Origin: an uncultured Spirochaetaceae bacterium
GTDB lineage: Bacteria > Spirochaetota > Spirochaetia > Sphaerochaetales > Sphaerochaetaceae
Assembly: GCA_946414625.1 (NCBI GenBank)
Contig: CAMKPI010000083.1
Span: forward strand, 1 to 7,056
DNA length: 7,056 bases
Reading direction: 5' to 3'
Shown here: in pieces, positions 5,737 through 7,056 of the stretch
Layout: each line of letters starts with the position of its first letter
Numbering within the stretch: position 1 is the stretch's first letter
Made by a program: the position numbers and the translations under genes
Notes under the pieces: model-generated
Told to the model about the DNA's origin: nothing
The model's database searches: none
The model's input: only the letters and a program-made list of their open reading frames with translations

Positions 5737-6534
5737 TCAGATTGCGGGCTCTGTGTAAGGCGCTCCGTACTTCTCGAAGATACCTTTCACTGTGCCGTTT
5801 TTCACCAGTTTCTGGAGCGACGCGTTGATCTTCGTGCAGAGGTCCGCGTTATCCAGCTTCAGGGCGAACGCGTATGGCTCTGTGGTCATCGCTTCGTCAA
5901 GCATCACCAGCGCTCCCGGGTGCGCCGCGTTGTAAGCGTCCGTCATTTCCTTAGCCGTGAGGTCGTCGATGACCCATGCGTCCACCTTTCCGGTTGTCAG
6001 AGCTGTCTCGGCGTCTGAGTTTGTGTCATACGAATTTACCTTGTATCCCTGTTCCATGCAGAAAGACTCCGCGGTGGTTCCGCTCTGTACGGACACCGTC
6101 TTGCCTGCGAGGTCGGCTTTTCCTTTGATTGCGGAGCCGCTCGGAACGACAATCGCCTGTGCGGCGAGGCAGTACGGATCGGTGAACAGCACGTTCTTCT
6201 TCCGCTGCTCTGTCACTGTGATTCCGGACACGCCCACATCGTATTTGCCTGCCTGTATGCCGGGAAGCACGCTGTCGAACTGAACCTGCTCGATTTTCAG
6301 CGTCATGCCGAGATCCTGTGCGATGAGGTTCATCACGTCAATCTCGATTCCCACGACCTTTCCGCTTGCGTCAAGGCTCTCGAACGGAGGGTAGTCGGGA
6401 CTGGTTGCTATTGTCAGCGTGGCTGAAGTCTTTTTTTTCGAACACCCCGCAAGAGCGAAGAGTGCTGTGATAGCAATAAGGAGTAGAGCGAGAGCCTTTT
6501 TCAGGGTCTGTTTCTTTGTTTGTGAATGCTTCAT
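5737..6534 (-). CDS. Amino-acid ABC transporter substrate-binding lipoprotein (SBP family 3)
   Basis: Captures a polar amino acid outside the cytoplasmic membrane and delivers it to the permease encoded next. The 265-residue precursor has a lipoprotein signal: basic N-terminus (KHSQTKKQTLKK), hydrophobic core at 14-29, and lipobox ALAG-C with Cys31 as the lipidation site, followed by a short Lys-rich tether. Family 3 features are the ATSPDYPPFES segment (43-53), the GIEIDVMNLIAQDLG strand-helix (62-76), ITVTEQRKKNVLFTDPY (105-121, whose Arg111 should hold the ligand carboxylate), VQSGTTAE (149-156), and VDAWVIDD (184-191), the usual region of the ligand amino-group contact. GGAGG six bases before the ATG supports the start. 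Two promoter candidates and paired ARG boxes precede it. Substrate is inferred as arginine-like from context only. Confidence 0.94.
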   Translation of the reverse strand: MKHSQTKKQTLKKALALLLIAITALFALAGCSKKKTSATLTIATSPDYPPFESLDASGKVVGIEIDVMNLIAQDLGMTLKIEQVQFDSVLPGIQAGKYDVGVSGITVTEQRKKNVLFTDPYCLAAQAIVVPSGSAIKGKADLAGKTVSVQSGTTAESFCMEQGYKVNSYDTNSDAETALTTGKVDAWVIDDLTAKEMTDAYNAAHPGALVMLDEAMTTEPYAFALKLDNADLCTKINASLQKLVKNGTVKGIFEKYGAPYTEPAI

Positions 6535-6596
6535 GGATTACCTCCGGTTTCTGTATTAGTATGCCTGCGACTGACCATTTTATACGGCTATCCGCG

Positions 6597-6638
6597 GCAC
6601 GTGCCTGATTGCACGCACAGCAGGCTTGTTGTTGCCTG
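6597..6638 (-). other. Two adjacent hairpins in the transporter leader
   Basis: On the - strand the leader reads CAGGC-N8-GCCTG (6638-6621), then GTGCGTGC-AATCAG-GCACGTGC (6618-6597). The second is an 8-bp stem that needs two G-U pairs. Its distal arm is part of the palindrome GGCACGTGCC (6596-6605). No U-run follows on the - strand and no known riboswitch was recognised. They would lie in the 5' untranslated region of a transcript starting near 6687 or 6731. Confidence 0.4.
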
Positions 6639-6655
6639 TTTTTAACTGCTGTGTT

Positions 6656-6694
6656 TTTGCATAAAAATACAGTGCTTTTTTATATTTATGCAAA
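6656..6694. promoter_or_regulatory. Paired ARG boxes (ArgR/AhrC-type operator)
   Basis: Box 1, TTTGCATAAAAATACAGT (6656-6673), matches WNTGAATWWWWATTCANW at 16 of 18 positions. Box 2, TTTTTATATTTATGCAAA (6677-6694), matches at 15 of 18. They are separated by GCT, exactly 3 bp, giving the 21-bp centre spacing usual for arginine repressor hexamers. The outer arms also form a perfect 12-bp inverted repeat (TTTTTGCATAAA at 6654-6665 with its complement at 6685-6696). Box 2 covers the -10 and probable start point of the nearer promoter, so repression by arginine-bound ArgR is the expected effect. The repressor gene is not in the window. Confidence 0.75.
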
Positions 6695-6722
6695 AAATAC
6701 CGAAATCAACCAATTGTGTCAA
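6694..6722 (-). promoter_or_regulatory. Promoter candidate TTGACA-N17-TATTTT for the transporter genes
   Basis: The -35 is a perfect TTGACA (6722-6717). After 17 bases comes TATTTT (6699-6694), a 4/6 match to TATAAT. Transcription would begin near 6687, inside ARG box 2, which is a standard geometry for ArgR repression. Confidence 0.55.
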
Positions 6723-6737
6723 GCTGTAAACTGGATT

Positions 6738-6765
6738 TTTATAAATTATTTTGAATGGTTGTCAG
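6738..6765 (-). promoter_or_regulatory. Upstream promoter candidate CTGACA-N16-TATAAA
   Basis: CTGACA (6765-6760) and TATAAA (6743-6738) each match the sigma-70 consensus at 5 of 6 positions with 16-bp spacing. Transcription would start near 6731, placing both ARG boxes downstream of the start point, where a repressor could act as a roadblock. Confidence 0.5.
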
Positions 6766-6861
6766 GGAGGTGTGTCTCGAGAGAATATTTACTGTCAGAG
6801 TGCTTTTGCAGGGAGCCCCGCGTATAGAGTTGTGTTATGTGAGTTTGTGTGTAGATGGCAG

Positions 6862-6879
6862 ACAGAATTTTAATTCAGC
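6862..6879. promoter_or_regulatory. Isolated third ARG-box match
   Basis: On the - strand this reads GCTGAATTAAAATTCTGT. The central TGAATTAAAATTC is a perfect fit to the ArgR core, and 16 of 18 positions agree overall. It lies 7 bp after the stop codon of the preceding gene and about 170-185 bp upstream of the paired boxes, with no partner box 3 bp away. It could be an auxiliary operator acting by looping. TATAAA just upstream of it (- strand) raises the alternative of another promoter, but no -35 supports that. Confidence 0.55.
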
Positions 6880-6886
6880 TTTATAT

Positions 6887-7056
6887 TCAGGCGTCCTGTA
6901 TCTTCTCGCGCGTCCACTCGTCGATTTTCGCTTTCAGATTTTTCATACGAGGTGAGAAAGCGACATTCTCTTCCCCGTAGGTCAGCTGGAGATCGTATTC
7001 CAAAGGCAGCCATGTGCTTATGTCTGACTCATCGTGCGCGACGACCGCCTCCATCT
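6887..7056 (-). CDS. C-terminal 55 codons of an unrecognised protein (5' end outside window)
   Basis: The frame is open from the window edge to a TGA at 6889-6887. The visible residues start MEAVVAHDESDISTW and end with a charged, probably helical tail (RMKNLKAKIDEWTREKIQDA). Codons favour G/C at the third position like the neighbouring genes, and the sequence turns AT-rich immediately after the stop, which supports a real gene end. The methionine at the edge could be internal or the start; the upstream sequence needed to tell is missing. I do not recognise the family and assign no function. Its relation to the arginine genes is unknown, and a promoter-rich spacer separates it from the transporter genes. 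Confidence 0.68.
   Translation of the reverse strand, partial: MEAVVAHDESDISTWLPLEYDLQLTYGEENVAFSPRMKNLKAKIDEWTREKIQDA

Larger units (their letters stand above)
6535..6886. other. 352-bp control region before the transporter genes
   Basis: No credible gene lies here. From the upstream side it holds an isolated ARG-box match just after the stop of the preceding gene, a stretch with no recognised element, two tandem promoter candidates, paired ARG boxes, and a leader of about 150 nt with inverted repeats (6597-6638). Much of 6640-6760 is strongly AT-rich, unlike the genes. A possible second, closer promoter is CAGGCA-N17-TATAAA, with the -10 at 6584-6579; its -35 is weak. No rho-independent terminator for the preceding - strand gene is evident. 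Confidence 0.6.

Noticed and set aside
6621..6643. + strand hairpin CAGGC-N8-GCCTG followed by TTTTT, resembling a terminator
   Set aside because: The stem is only 5 bp, and no + strand gene precedes it within 5.8 kb. It more plausibly forms part of the leader structure on the - strand.
6755..6955. + strand frame of 66 codons in the control region
   Set aside because: It crosses the AT-rich spacer and runs antisense into the partial gene at 6887-7056, which has better coding character.

Overview
The window is a bacterial chromosomal segment dominated by arginine metabolism. The genes favour G/C at the third codon position, have strong Shine-Dalgarno sequences (GGAGG or AGGAG) and use ATG starts. 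At the left edge is the 3' part of a + strand alanyl-tRNA synthetase gene that stops right after the editing domain. Such short AlaRS enzymes are known from spirochaetes (Treponema, Borrelia, Brachyspira) and a few other lineages. A spirochaete-like host is therefore a tentative reading, and the window alone does not fix the taxon.

Everything else lies on the - strand. In transcription order (right to left) it holds: the C-terminal end of an unrecognised gene (6887-7056); a 352-bp AT-rich control region (6535-6886); an amino-acid ABC transporter binding lipoprotein (5737-6534) and its permease (5033-5725), 11 bp apart; argF (3841-4845); argG (2246-3466); and argH (777-2150). argH converges on alaS with 14 bp between the stop codons. 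ArgF, ArgG and ArgH are the last three arginine steps: ornithine to citrulline, then argininosuccinate, then arginine plus fumarate. No gene for the earlier acetylated steps and no ATPase for the transporter is visible here.

The most informative non-coding signal is in front of the transporter. Two ARG-box-like 18-mers (6656-6673 and 6677-6694) are separated by exactly 3 bp, the spacing typical of ArgR/AhrC operators. The upstream one overlaps the -10 of a TTGACA-N17-TATTTT promoter. A third close match lies at 6862-6879, and a weaker match with the same TTTGCATAAA half-site lies upstream of argG (3562-3579). Together these suggest that arginine, through an ArgR-type repressor, controls uptake and synthesis in concert.

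The spacers around the arg genes also hold direct repeats beginning at or just after stop codons: an 11-bp tandem duplication over the argG stop, a degenerate array of about 9-bp units after argF, and mosaic repeats between the permease and argF. I found no CRISPR array, tRNA, rRNA, insertion sequence or phage gene. No wholly new system is evident; the interest lies in the inferred regulon and the repeat-rich spacers.
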